Source: Butyrivibrio sp.
Lineage (GTDB): Bacteria > Bacillota > Clostridia > Lachnospirales > Lachnospiraceae
DNA length: 64,000 bases
Assembly: GCA_016297265.1 (NCBI GenBank)
Contig: JAEDHB010000002.1
Location: 95,427 to 159,426 of the forward strand
Reading direction: 5' to 3'
The notes under the pieces are model-generated. The model was not told where the DNA came from, ran no database searches, and was given only the letters and a program-made list of their open reading frames with translations. How positions within the stretch are numbered: the first letter of the stretch is position 1; every line of letters begins with the position of its first letter. This document shows, one piece after another, positions 7,932 through 16,466 of this stretch. Made by a program: the position numbers and the translations under genes.

Positions 7932-9056
7932 TCATCCCTCACTTCTTTTTTCTTTAATCCTAATATATAATTTATCAAAATAATAGAAAAATGGTTTTTC
8001 AATAACATACCGTCTTAGCAAATCAATTAGCAATGCAACTCCGTATACAATAAATACAGATGAAATTGAATGGAAAACAAATGTTTTGAACGATTTTTGG
8101 TAATAAACAGTACATTTAAACACATCCACCCACAAATATTTTCTCATCAAATCACTACATGTATGAATAACAAGTATTCCAAAAGTTGAAGCAGAAATAG
8201 TATTTATTATTCTGCTGTTAGGAATTCGTATATTCTTAAAAAACAAAAACACGCCTATCGCTATCCCTATTGCAAGAATCCTGTTTGAATTGCTGACAAA
8301 ATAATACGGCCATACAAATCCTCTGCTAAAGCCGTAAAAGTCAATTACAAGAACTGCCACAATTGATAAAGCTATAGTTGAAATCATCAATAAAAGAGAA
8401 AACCTTAACGACTCTGTTTTTTTATTTGGATATAAACTAAAATATCCTCCAATGAAATATGTAATAATCATCCAGCCAAGGAAACTGAAGGTATCCATTT
8501 TAAAGTGAAAGTATGATAGGGTTGGTATCAGGCACATGTACCCCCCCCCGAAAAAAATGAACATCTGGTATTGTTTTTTAGTCATATTTTTCGCAAGGAT
8601 ATTGAGAAACGGAATAAATAAGAAGAATATCATATATACTCCGGAATAGTATTTTTTGCCAGCTTCATATACTACATTAAATACATTTTGCAGTAAACCG
8701 TCAATCGAAAATTCAGTATAGCCGGTTAGAACAAAAATGAAATAAAACAGCAGATAGTAGAATTTGTATTGCAAGTATAGCTTTAGAAACTTCTTTAGGG
8801 TAATATTAGAATTAACCATAAAATAACCGGTAATAAGAGTAAAGCAATTAATTATTGTTTTGCCATACATTCCGAATATCTGCGAAAATATCATGTTAGA
8901 ATTAATATTGCTGTAATCATACAGTTTTGTTATTCCCGAGTTAACTATGTAATGATGCGCAATAATGCCTAACATCATAATAATTCTCATTAATTCAAAA
9001 TTTGATAAACGCATCTTTGAATCGCTATTTTCCGATAAAACCTTTTGCTTTTTCAT
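7932..9056 (-). CDS. acyltransferase family 3 membrane protein with G9 tract
   Basis: 374 residues with about ten membrane helices and the family's N-terminal histidine motif 'IAHHYIVNSG'. Acyltransferase-3 enzymes transfer acetyl or other acyl groups across the membrane onto surface polysaccharides. AGGAG precedes the ATG. The coding strand contains seven T, one C, then nine G (the G run is at 8541-8549 and encodes Gly-Gly-Gly near residue 170). A one-base slip would truncate the protein at mid-length, so it may be phase variable. It is co-directional with aroB upstream and ends inside the acetyltransferase start region. Confidence 0.87.
   Translation of the reverse strand: MKKQKVLSENSDSKMRLSNFELMRIIMMLGIIAHHYIVNSGITKLYDYSNINSNMIFSQIFGMYGKTIINCFTLITGYFMVNSNITLKKFLKLYLQYKFYYLLFYFIFVLTGYTEFSIDGLLQNVFNVVYEAGKKYYSGVYMIFFLFIPFLNILAKNMTKKQYQMFIFFGGGYMCLIPTLSYFHFKMDTFSFLGWMIITYFIGGYFSLYPNKKTESLRFSLLLMISTIALSIVAVLVIDFYGFSRGFVWPYYFVSNSNRILAIGIAIGVFLFFKNIRIPNSRIINTISASTFGILVIHTCSDLMRKYLWVDVFKCTVYYQKSFKTFVFHSISSVFIVYGVALLIDLLRRYVIEKPFFYYFDKLYIRIKEKRSEG
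8541..8549 (-). repeat. homopolymeric G9 tract in acyltransferase gene
   Basis: Nine consecutive G on the coding strand, preceded by T7-C, keep the frame open as written. It is the most conspicuous homopolymer I noticed in the window and a plausible slipped-strand mispairing site. Confidence 0.8.
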
Positions 9057-9088
9057 TATTTCTCCTAACTGTTTAATCTGTCACACTA

Positions 9089-10201
9089 TTACATCATCAA
9101 TATTATTTCCCTTGCGGTATCTTCACTTACCGGTGTGGCAAAAACATTATCTCCAAACTGTACAACATCACCGATTCCTTTTTGAATAACAAATCTAAGC
9201 TGTCCGTTCTTGACTTTTTTGTCAGTATACAATTTGCGAACAAGCTCTTCCCTGTCAATGTCCTCAGGTATTCTCACAGGAAGATGTGCTGCCTCAAGCA
9301 GTTTTTTCACTCTCTCAACTTCCTGCACGGTCATATATCCCATTTTGTTGGCCAGCAGAGCCTGCGCAACCATTCCTATTGCAACTGCTTCGCCATGCGC
9401 AAGCTCATAATCACTCACGGTCTCTATCGCACGTCCCACAGTGTGTCCAAGATTAAGAATCTCCCTTAATCCGCTTTCTCTCTCATCCTTCATTACAACA
9501 TGGTATTTGACGTTACAATTGTGTTCGGAAATATACTCGCATGCGCCCTTTTCAATATTGAGAACCGCATCCATATTTTTTTCAAGGTACTCAAACATTT
9601 CCGCATCAGCAAGGCAGGCGTGTTTGATGGTTTCCGCCATTCCGCTGTATATCTGTCTTGCAGGGAGAGTCTTCCAGGTTGCAATATCAATATATACCTT
9701 CTTTGGCTGGTTAAAAAGACCAATCAGGTTGGTAGCCAGAGGAGTGTCCACCGCCGTTTTACCGCCAATGGATGCATCTGCAGCCGACAAAAGAGTAGTC
9801 GAATAATTGATAAAAGGCACACCTCTTCCAAAGGTTCCGGCTACAAATCCTGCAACGTCCGAAACAACGCCGCCACCAACTGCGATAATCATGCAATCCC
9901 TCTTGTATCCGAGTTCAAGCATGGTGTCTTCAATATACTCCTTGGTTGCACGGGTTTTACTTTTTTCGCCGGCAGGGAATACCACCAGATCAGTTTTGTA
10001 GCCCGCTGCCTTTAATTTTTCATAAATCGGAGCTGCATACAATAGCTCCACATTGCTGTCAGTCACAACAGCAAATTTGTTAATTGCTCCGGCAAGTCCG
10101 TTTTTAATATCCGCTATCAAAATATCTTCAAGATTGTATCCTATCTCTATTTCGTAGGAATCATCCACTGTTTTAATAAGTTCGACATTATATTTGCTCA
10201 T
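9089..10201 (-). CDS. aroB: 3-dehydroquinate synthase
   Basis: 370 residues. It converts DAHP to 3-dehydroquinate, step two of the shikimate pathway, using NAD and a divalent metal. Visible motifs are 'GGGVVSDVAGFVAGTFGRG', 'ASIGGKTAVDTPLATNLIG' and 'GMAETIKHACL'; metal-binding 'LNLGHTVGRAIE' and 'LAHGEAVAIG' lie in the C-terminal half. The 'IGGKTAVDTPL' form resembles the synthase domain of the fungal AROM type more than the common 'VGGKTGVN' form. AGGAGG precedes the ATG. It sits between an ABC exporter pair and a surface acyltransferase rather than with other aro genes. A sedoheptulose-phosphate cyclase relative cannot be fully excluded, but aroB is far more likely. Confidence 0.9.
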   Translation of the reverse strand: MSKYNVELIKTVDDSYEIEIGYNLEDILIADIKNGLAGAINKFAVVTDSNVELLYAAPIYEKLKAAGYKTDLVVFPAGEKSKTRATKEYIEDTMLELGYKRDCMIIAVGGGVVSDVAGFVAGTFGRGVPFINYSTTLLSAADASIGGKTAVDTPLATNLIGLFNQPKKVYIDIATWKTLPARQIYSGMAETIKHACLADAEMFEYLEKNMDAVLNIEKGACEYISEHNCNVKYHVVMKDERESGLREILNLGHTVGRAIETVSDYELAHGEAVAIGMVAQALLANKMGYMTVQEVERVKKLLEAAHLPVRIPEDIDREELVRKLYTDKKVKNGQLRFVIQKGIGDVVQFGDNVFATPVSEDTAREIILMM

Positions 10202-10216
10202 TTTTTCCTCCTAATT

Positions 10217-11956
10217 CTATGTGAACTGACTGTTGTACAGCTTAGCATAAAAACCGCCCTGTGCCAATAATTCTTCATGATTACCCTGCTCAATCACATT
10301 GCCGTCCTTCATAACCAGAATAATATCCGCAGATTGTATGGTAGAAAGGCGGTGTGCAACGATAAAGCTTGTACGCCCCCTCATCATGGTCTGAAAAGCT
10401 TCCTGAATCTTCATCTCCGTTCTTGTATCAATAGACGATGTAGCCTCATCAAGAATAAGCATCGGTGGCAGACAAAGCATTACTCTGGCGATACACAACA
10501 GCTGCTTCTGTCCTTTAGAAAGGCTTCCGCCATCTTCCCCGATAATGGTATCATATCCATTAGGAAGTCTCTTAATAAAGCTGTGTGCGTAAGCCGCCTT
10601 TGCCGCCGCGATAACCTCCTCATCCGTTGCATCCGGTTTTCCCATAATTATATTATCCTTAATTGTACCGGATTTCAACCATGTCTCCTGCAAAACCATA
10701 CCATAATTCTCTCTCAGGCTGTGTCTGCTGACGGTCCTGATATCCTTATCTTCCACTGAAATCGAGCCTTTATCAACATCATAAAACCTCATAAGAAGAT
10801 TAATTATCGTTGTTTTACCGCAACCGGTAGGCCCTACAATGGCAATTCTCTGACCGGGCTTAACACCAAGATTAAAATTCTTAATAAGTTCTTTTTCCTT
10901 ATCATATGAAAAAGCAACATCATGGAGTTCTATTTTTCCATCGCCCTTATTGACAACAAGCTCGTCCGAAGGTTCCTCGCTTAATGCCTCTTCCTCGATA
11001 AGGTCAATAACTCTGTCCGCACACGCAAGCGCATTCTGAAGCTCCGTTATAACTCCGGATATCTCATTAAACGGCTTGGTATACTGCATTGCATAGCTGA
11101 GGAAAATTTGAAGCTTTCCCACTGAAAATGTAAGTGGATTGCTAATAACGGCAAAAGCGCCGGTAAGCGTTACCATGGCATATACAACATTGTTGACAAA
11201 TCTTGTTGATGGATTGGTAACCGATGAAAAAAATATCGCTCTCAAGGAACATTTCTGCAGTCTTTCGTTCATCTCATCAAATTTATCTATCGCCCTGTCT
11301 TCATAGCTATATGCCTGAACTACCTTTTCGTTACCCAGTATCTCATCAATGAAGCCCGTTTGTTCTCCACGGACAGCGGACTGTTCACGGAACATTCTGT
11401 AGGTTTTTTTTGATACAAAAGCCGCAACGAAGAAGGATAATGGGGTAATCAGAATTACCACCATTGCTATTTTCCAATTAATGATAATTATGAAAGCAAG
11501 CGTGCCTACAATTGTTACAATTCCCGAAAAGAACTGTGTAAATCCCATCAAAAGACCGTCTGCAAACTGGTCCACATCCGCGATTACCTTGCTGACTATT
11601 TCACCGGAAGTGTGGGAATCAATATATTTTACCGGAAGTCTCTGAATCTTTGCAAAGGCCTCCCTTCTGATGTCCCTAACAATGGAATAGGTTATTCTGT
11701 TATTGCATGTATTCATTGTCCACTGCAGCAATGCTACACCTGCCATCGTGATTGAAATGTGCAAAAGGATTTTGCTAATCGCGACAAAATCAACATTGCC
11801 CTGCGCAATAATATTATCGATTGCATTGCCCTGCAAAACCGGAATATACAGCTGACCTGCCACCGTAGCAAGTGCCATTACCATCGAAAGAATAAGATAA
11901 AACTTGTATTTTCCTATATATCTGATAACTCGCTTAATTGAGGATTTTTTCTTCAT
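10217..11956 (-). CDS. ABC exporter half-transporter, subunit B (canonical Walker B, altered signature)
   Basis: 579 residues: six-helix exporter membrane domain (about 1-310), then an ATPase domain. Walker A is 'GPTGCGKTT' and Walker B with catalytic Glu is 'LILDEATSSID'. The ABC signature reads 'SLSKGQ' instead of LSGGQ. Its start overlaps the stop of subunit A as TAATG, so the two are translationally coupled and should form a heterodimer. The altered signature here and the Asp-type Walker B in subunit A fall in the same ATP site, as in TM287/288. The substrate (drug, lipid or peptide) cannot be deduced. Confidence 0.9.
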   Translation of the reverse strand: MKKKSSIKRVIRYIGKYKFYLILSMVMALATVAGQLYIPVLQGNAIDNIIAQGNVDFVAISKILLHISITMAGVALLQWTMNTCNNRITYSIVRDIRREAFAKIQRLPVKYIDSHTSGEIVSKVIADVDQFADGLLMGFTQFFSGIVTIVGTLAFIIIINWKIAMVVILITPLSFFVAAFVSKKTYRMFREQSAVRGEQTGFIDEILGNEKVVQAYSYEDRAIDKFDEMNERLQKCSLRAIFFSSVTNPSTRFVNNVVYAMVTLTGAFAVISNPLTFSVGKLQIFLSYAMQYTKPFNEISGVITELQNALACADRVIDLIEEEALSEEPSDELVVNKGDGKIELHDVAFSYDKEKELIKNFNLGVKPGQRIAIVGPTGCGKTTIINLLMRFYDVDKGSISVEDKDIRTVSRHSLRENYGMVLQETWLKSGTIKDNIIMGKPDATDEEVIAAAKAAYAHSFIKRLPNGYDTIIGEDGGSLSKGQKQLLCIARVMLCLPPMLILDEATSSIDTRTEMKIQEAFQTMMRGRTSFIVAHRLSTIQSADIILVMKDGNVIEQGNHEELLAQGGFYAKLYNSQFT

Positions 11957-13689
11957 TACCTGGCACCTCCCTTAGCACTGTTTCCGTCAGTTGAATATAT
12001 TTCCTTATAGATATCACAATTTGTAAGAAGTTCTTCATGGGTTCCGATGCCCACAATGTGTCCGTCATCCATCACAATGATTCTGTCCGCATTGCGAAGG
12101 GAGGCTGTTCTCTGTGACACAATGATGGTGGTAACATCCCCATCCATTTCCCTGATTGAGGCCCTGAGCGCAGCATCAGTCGCGTAATCAAGTGCCGAAG
12201 CACTATCGTCCAGAATCAGAATCTCAGGTTGTTTCACAAGCGCACGGGCAATCGTTAGTCGTTGCCTCTGACCTCCGGATAGGTTTCCGCCGCCCTGAGT
12301 AATACTATAATCCAACACGCCCTGCTTATTTTCAACAAACTCCCTGGCCTGAGCCATGGTTATGGCTCTCATGATATCCTCATCATCGGCATTTTCATTG
12401 CCTATTTTCATATTCTCCCTGATACTGCCGTTGAAAAGAACCGCCTGTTGCAGAACAATTCCCACCTTGTTCCTTATTGTTTCCTTAGGGTATTCCTTAA
12501 CATCCACGCCATCGATAAGAACATTTCCCTTTGTCGCATCATAAAATCTTGGAATAAGATGCACCAGGGAAGATTTACCTGAACCCGTTCCCCCGATAAT
12601 TCCGATGGTTTCGCCCCTCTTTATTTTGAGATTGATATCGGAAAGTGTCTCCGCACCCGCTCCCTTGTAGGTCAGTTCGACATCATTGAATTCAATTGCA
12701 TAAGGGCTTTCCGTCTTTGCAGGTTCTTTTTCCGGATACTGCATTGATATCTCAAGTTCAAAAACCTCCTGAATTCTGTTGCCGGAAGCAATGGACTTGG
12801 TCACCTGGATAATGAGATTGGCAAGCTTGACAAGCTCAACCAGAATCTGTGACATATAGTTGACCAGGGCGATTACCTTACCCTGTGTGAGCACTCCTGC
12901 ATCAACCTTAATTGCACCGCTGTAGATAAGCGCAATCATAGCGCCGTTAATAATAATAAATGTAAGTGGGTTCATAAGCGCAGTTATCCTGCCGGCAATC
13001 AGAGAAAGTCTGGTAAGCCTTGCATTTTCTTCACCAAAATTATCAATCTCGCTCTGTTCTTTGTTAAAAGCCCGAACCACTCTGGTTCCCGTAAGATTTT
13101 CCCTTGTATTCTTGAGCACCTTGTCCAAACTTCCTTGTACCTTGCGGTACATTGGTATTGATGCCAGCATAATGGAAAATACGGTTATTGACAAAAGAAC
13201 AACCGCGATGCAGAAAATAAGCGCGCTCTTCACATTGATGGTGAATGCCATAATAACTGAACCGAATACGATAAACGGAGATCTCAAAAACAATCGGATT
13301 ACCATGTTAACACAGCCCTGAACAGCATTGACATCACTGGTCATTCTGTTGATAAACTGGGCAGTTCCGATAGTATCGATTTCAGTAAAAGACAATTTCT
13401 GTATATGTGAAAAAAGAGCATGTCTTAGTTCAGTCGCAAAGCCAACTGCCGCTTTTGCCGCAAAATACTGGGCGGTAAGTGCGCAAACCAGTCCCACAAT
13501 TCCCAACAGTACCATAATAAGTACTCTCGTTACAATGTATCCCTTATCCTGATTGGCAATGCCCACGTCAATAATGGATGCCACCACCAATGGAATTATC
13601 AGCTCAAAAGAAGCCTCCAAAAGCTTGAACAAAGGTCCCAAAACGGTTTCTTTTTTATAATTCTTAAGATAAATCAATAGTTTTTTCAT
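11956..13689 (-). CDS. ABC exporter half-transporter, subunit A (degenerate Walker B)
   Basis: About 577 residues with an exporter membrane domain followed by an ATPase domain. Walker A is 'GGTGSGKSS' and the signature 'NLSGGQRQR' is intact. Walker B ends 'ILILDDSASALD', so the catalytic Glu is replaced by Asp. The partner at 10217 has the complementary defect. The ATG at 13689 is preferred because GGTG lies 6 bases upstream; an in-frame ATG at 13701 has a purine-rich AGG directly adjacent and is less likely. A clear promoter lies at 13713-13741. aroB and the acyltransferases follow downstream without an obvious terminator. Confidence 0.9.
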   Translation of the reverse strand: MKKLLIYLKNYKKETVLGPLFKLLEASFELIIPLVVASIIDVGIANQDKGYIVTRVLIMVLLGIVGLVCALTAQYFAAKAAVGFATELRHALFSHIQKLSFTEIDTIGTAQFINRMTSDVNAVQGCVNMVIRLFLRSPFIVFGSVIMAFTINVKSALIFCIAVVLLSITVFSIMLASIPMYRKVQGSLDKVLKNTRENLTGTRVVRAFNKEQSEIDNFGEENARLTRLSLIAGRITALMNPLTFIIINGAMIALIYSGAIKVDAGVLTQGKVIALVNYMSQILVELVKLANLIIQVTKSIASGNRIQEVFELEISMQYPEKEPAKTESPYAIEFNDVELTYKGAGAETLSDINLKIKRGETIGIIGGTGSGKSSLVHLIPRFYDATKGNVLIDGVDVKEYPKETIRNKVGIVLQQAVLFNGSIRENMKIGNENADDEDIMRAITMAQAREFVENKQGVLDYSITQGGGNLSGGQRQRLTIARALVKQPEILILDDSASALDYATDAALRASIREMDGDVTTIIVSQRTASLRNADRIIVMDDGHIVGIGTHEELLTNCDIYKEIYSTDGNSAKGGAR

Positions 13690-13712
13690 AGTTTTCACCA
13701 TCCTGCCAAATG

Positions 13713-13741
13713 ATTATACAATGAAATGCAATATTTTCCAA
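13713..13741 (-). promoter_or_regulatory. sigma-A promoter for the ABC exporter/aroB unit
   Basis: TTGGAA and TATAAT are 17 bases apart on the minus strand, about 24 bases before the chosen start of subunit A. Confidence 0.65.
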
Positions 13742-13776
13742 CATAAAACAGCAAGAATTTTCAAGGCAAAACAAAG

Positions 13777-13812
13777 GAGCAGATACTATCAATAGCTTGA
13801 CAATATCTGCTC
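13777..13812 (-). terminator. intrinsic terminator after niaR
   Basis: GAGCAGATA (13777-13785) pairs with TATCTGCTC (13804-13812). On the minus strand the hairpin is followed by CCTTTGTTTT. It lies 12 bases past the niaR stop and separates it from the ABC exporter promoter. Confidence 0.65.
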
Positions 13813-13824
13813 AAATTATTCCTC

Positions 13825-14355
13825 TTACTGTTCCTGTTCCCATGGTAAAAGCGGAACAAGCAAATCAGCTTCCTTCAATCTCTTTTCAATCAAATCCAGT
13901 CTTTCATAGTTCGCAGCTTCCACCAGATGATAATGGTATCCTGATGTAGCATTGCCAAGAAGTGTAGAAGGACTGTTATCTATCCTTTCCAGAAATTCAC
14001 AGACATCCTGTCTTGAACTGATATCCATCTCCGCAGTAATACGGCCGTATATTCTATGGCTTATACTTACATTCTTAATTATTCCGCCACAGTCAACTAT
14101 CAGATTCAATTCCTCTGCCACGCGATTCTCGCCATGTTTCACCTTAAATTCCCTTGAACATATTTTATCCGTCTGAATCACATAACCGCGATTAGTAGAA
14201 ATAATGCCAGGCACAGAGGCCCTGATAACAGCCAGGTCCTGCACAATCACCTGTCTGCTCACGGAGTATTTGGCAGCCAAGTCCTTCGCCGCAATCGGTC
14301 CGTCAGCCTTGCGAAGCATATTTAATATGTTGTCTCTGCGTTCTTTCGTCTTCAA
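13825..14355 (-). CDS. niaR: niacin-responsive transcriptional repressor (NiaR/YrxA, 3H domain)
   Basis: 176 residues: an N-terminal winged helix ('AAKDLAAKYSVSRQVIVQDLAVIRA') and a C-terminal 3H domain. Its histidines appear in 'KHGENRVAEELNLIVDCGG', 'VSISHRIYGR' and 'GYHYHLVEA'. Members bind nicotinic acid with a metal and repress NAD synthesis or niacin transport genes. The start is TTG at 14355 with GGAG 8 bases before it; no better start exists. It has its own promoter (14386-14414) and terminator. No niacin gene is visible in the window, so its targets lie elsewhere. Confidence 0.88.
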   Translation of the reverse strand: MKTKERRDNILNMLRKADGPIAAKDLAAKYSVSRQVIVQDLAVIRASVPGIISTNRGYVIQTDKICSREFKVKHGENRVAEELNLIVDCGGIIKNVSISHRIYGRITAEMDISSRQDVCEFLERIDNSPSTLLGNATSGYHYHLVEAANYERLDLIEKRLKEADLLVPLLPWEQEQ

Positions 14356-14385
14356 ATCTCTGCTCCTTCTTAACTATTAGCTTCA

Positions 14386-14414
14386 ATTATATAGAAAAGA
14401 CGGAGTTTGCGCAA
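14386..14414 (-). promoter_or_regulatory. sigma-A promoter of niaR
   Basis: TTGCGC and TATAAT are exactly 17 bases apart, just past the stop codon of the upstream von Willebrand gene. Confidence 0.7.
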
Positions 14415-15863
14415 CTAATTACTGTTATTATTGTTACTATTCTGTCTGAAATATTTTGTTTCAGTTGGATTACCGCAATAATCGCCGATAATTCTGATTA
14501 ACATTGAATTGAGATATTCACTCTCATATTCATCCTCTTTTATCGGAATTGTATGGCTTTCGCCAACTCCGCTGTTATCATCAAGGAAGGTAAATGTTCC
14601 GCCCGTAAGCAAAGCATATGCTCGAAGTATCTGCTGCGTTTCCTCATCCGCGCCGCTGGCTGCAACAGGTATAATTCTGATTCCCTGTGAGGCTGCTTTA
14701 CTCATAAGTTCAGCAATCTGAGCCTTAATTGAATCATCATCATGAGGAGGTGCATCCAAAACAAGGAACATAAGCTTGATGCTGTCCTCCTCCCACACAT
14801 GCTGATTAATCGCATTGTCGATGGCTGTATGGACTGCTTCCGGAAAATCTCCGCCGCCGGCAGCTTCCTCAGCATCAATCAACTTGCAGGCCTCATCAAT
14901 ATCTTTTCTGAAATCATAATATTTTACAATATATTCATCAGTGGTATCCCTGTAAAAATTAACGCTTGTTCTAATATCGGCACCGGTGTCCTTATTAACT
15001 GTAGTTACAACATTTTTGAGCTCTTCTTTAAGGTAATTCAGTTCATCATCCATTGAACCGGTGGTATCCACCATAAACATTAAATCAAGTTTTAATTTTG
15101 GGTTACTGCCTTCTAATTCAATATCTGCCCTGTTACCGGAATCAATGATTTCTGACAGCTTGTAGCTTTCAACAGTCCCGTCCGGACATGTTATTTCAAT
15201 AGTATCGCAATCCTTTATTGTCACCTGATTAAAGGTATAAAGATACGCATTACCCTTAATATCCGTAATTGCAGTATATACTGTTTCCTGATTGCGGTAT
15301 AATACTACCTTGCAGTTGAGCAAAGGAGTATCTCCATTATGAACATATACACTTAATCTGTCATTGATAGCAAGCTTCCAGTTTGCCAGAACTTCCTTAT
15401 CCTGATAGTTAAGCCAGTTGTCCCAATTGACATTATCCCTGATTTCACCACCGGTCAGGGTTCCTGCCTGAGCATCCACTCCATTTACAGCCATATCTTT
15501 AGTTTCTTCAAAATCCATAACCCCTTCTGCGTATTCAAATTCTCCCTTGATAAAACCGGAATTGACATCCCCCTCAATAACTCCGTCCGTGCCCACAGCA
15601 CTGTTTTGCGAAATCTGTCCAAATCTGTCGCCGGACACATTACCTCTGTTTGCATTCAGGCAGATTACAAGGGCGGCAATGCCTGCAATTGCTACTCCCG
15701 CTCCGGAGTACACCCATTTCATATATGCTCTGTATTTTGCAGGTTTTTTAACTTCCTTCACCTGTTCTTCCATCTGTGCGATTACATCCTCAGGTAAAAC
15801 CCTGGATATTTCAGGTATTTGCAATTCTTCACTGTATTTTTTGATTTTTCTTTTTATTCTCAT
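14415..15863 (-). CDS. membrane-anchored von Willebrand factor A protein, partner of an ECF sigma factor
   Basis: 482 residues. A basic cytoplasmic N-terminus (1-50) precedes one membrane helix (about 52-68), so the bulk lies outside. The vWA domain starts near residue 255 with the MIDAS motif 'MVDTTGSMDDE'; 'NFYRDTTDEYIV' and 'FLVLDAPPHDD' follow. The region between helix and vWA contains a possible beta-sandwich ('YRNQETVYTAITDIKGNAYL'). The gene starts 14 bases after the sigma factor with GGAGGACAG before the ATG. By position and topology it may act as an anti-sigma or extracytoplasmic sensor, but it lacks a recognisable anti-sigma motif. This role is an inference. Confidence 0.85.
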   Translation of the reverse strand: MRIKRKIKKYSEELQIPEISRVLPEDVIAQMEEQVKEVKKPAKYRAYMKWVYSGAGVAIAGIAALVICLNANRGNVSGDRFGQISQNSAVGTDGVIEGDVNSGFIKGEFEYAEGVMDFEETKDMAVNGVDAQAGTLTGGEIRDNVNWDNWLNYQDKEVLANWKLAINDRLSVYVHNGDTPLLNCKVVLYRNQETVYTAITDIKGNAYLYTFNQVTIKDCDTIEITCPDGTVESYKLSEIIDSGNRADIELEGSNPKLKLDLMFMVDTTGSMDDELNYLKEELKNVVTTVNKDTGADIRTSVNFYRDTTDEYIVKYYDFRKDIDEACKLIDAEEAAGGGDFPEAVHTAIDNAINQHVWEEDSIKLMFLVLDAPPHDDDSIKAQIAELMSKAASQGIRIIPVAASGADEETQQILRAYALLTGGTFTFLDDNSGVGESHTIPIKEDEYESEYLNSMLIRIIGDYCGNPTETKYFRQNSNNNNSN

Positions 15864-15877
15864 ATCTGTCCTCCGTG

Positions 15878-16399
15878 CTATTTCAAATAGTCCTTAAGTC
15901 TTCTGAGCAACCTCTGATATTTCTTCTGGCATGCTTCAACTGACATATTCAATACATTTGCGATGTCCCTATGTGAAAACCCCATGGTGGTCTTCATAAG
16001 AACTATCTGTCTCTCATCTTCGGACAATTGATTGAGAGCATTTTGAACATCCATCGACAATTCACTTTTGTCTGATACTGTGTATTCCTGCATATATGGC
16101 GCAAAATCCTCCGTAGGAACCTCGTGGTTTCTATGGCGCAAAACATCCAATGCCTTATTGCGGACAATCATAATCAGCCATGCATGCGCAGCTTTGGTAT
16201 CGTTAAGCGTGCCGGCTTTTTCATAAATTGTAATCAGACTCTCCTGAATCACATCCTCGGACAGCTGATAATCTCCCAGCACATTATAGGCAACTACATA
16301 CATCTGTCGTCCAACTGCATTGTACAGTGACGCAAGGGCTGTTTTACTGCCGTTCGCAAGCTCTTTGATTATTTTCTCACATTGTCGATTTAAGTTCAT
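15878..16399 (-). CDS. ECF-type RNA polymerase sigma factor
   Basis: 173 residues with sigma region 2 ('YNVLGDYQLSEDVIQESLITIYEKA', 'AHAWLIMIVRNKALDVLR') and region 4 ('LSEDERQIVLMKTTMGFSHRDIANVLNMS'). The ATG at 16399 follows AAAGGAG; an upstream in-frame start at 16459 lacks one. It would direct polymerase to a small regulon, probably including itself: the leader contains GCGTC about 50 bases before the start, which resembles an ECF -10 motif. It is co-transcribed with the membrane vWA protein. Confidence 0.92.
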   Translation of the reverse strand: MNLNRQCEKIIKELANGSKTALASLYNAVGRQMYVVAYNVLGDYQLSEDVIQESLITIYEKAGTLNDTKAAHAWLIMIVRNKALDVLRHRNHEVPTEDFAPYMQEYTVSDKSELSMDVQNALNQLSEDERQIVLMKTTMGFSHRDIANVLNMSVEACQKKYQRLLRRLKDYLK

Positions 16400-16466
16400 T
16401 ATTTTCTCTCCTTTATGTCCTACATATATAAGACGCAATAAGAAATAGAAATTGGACAATAATATT

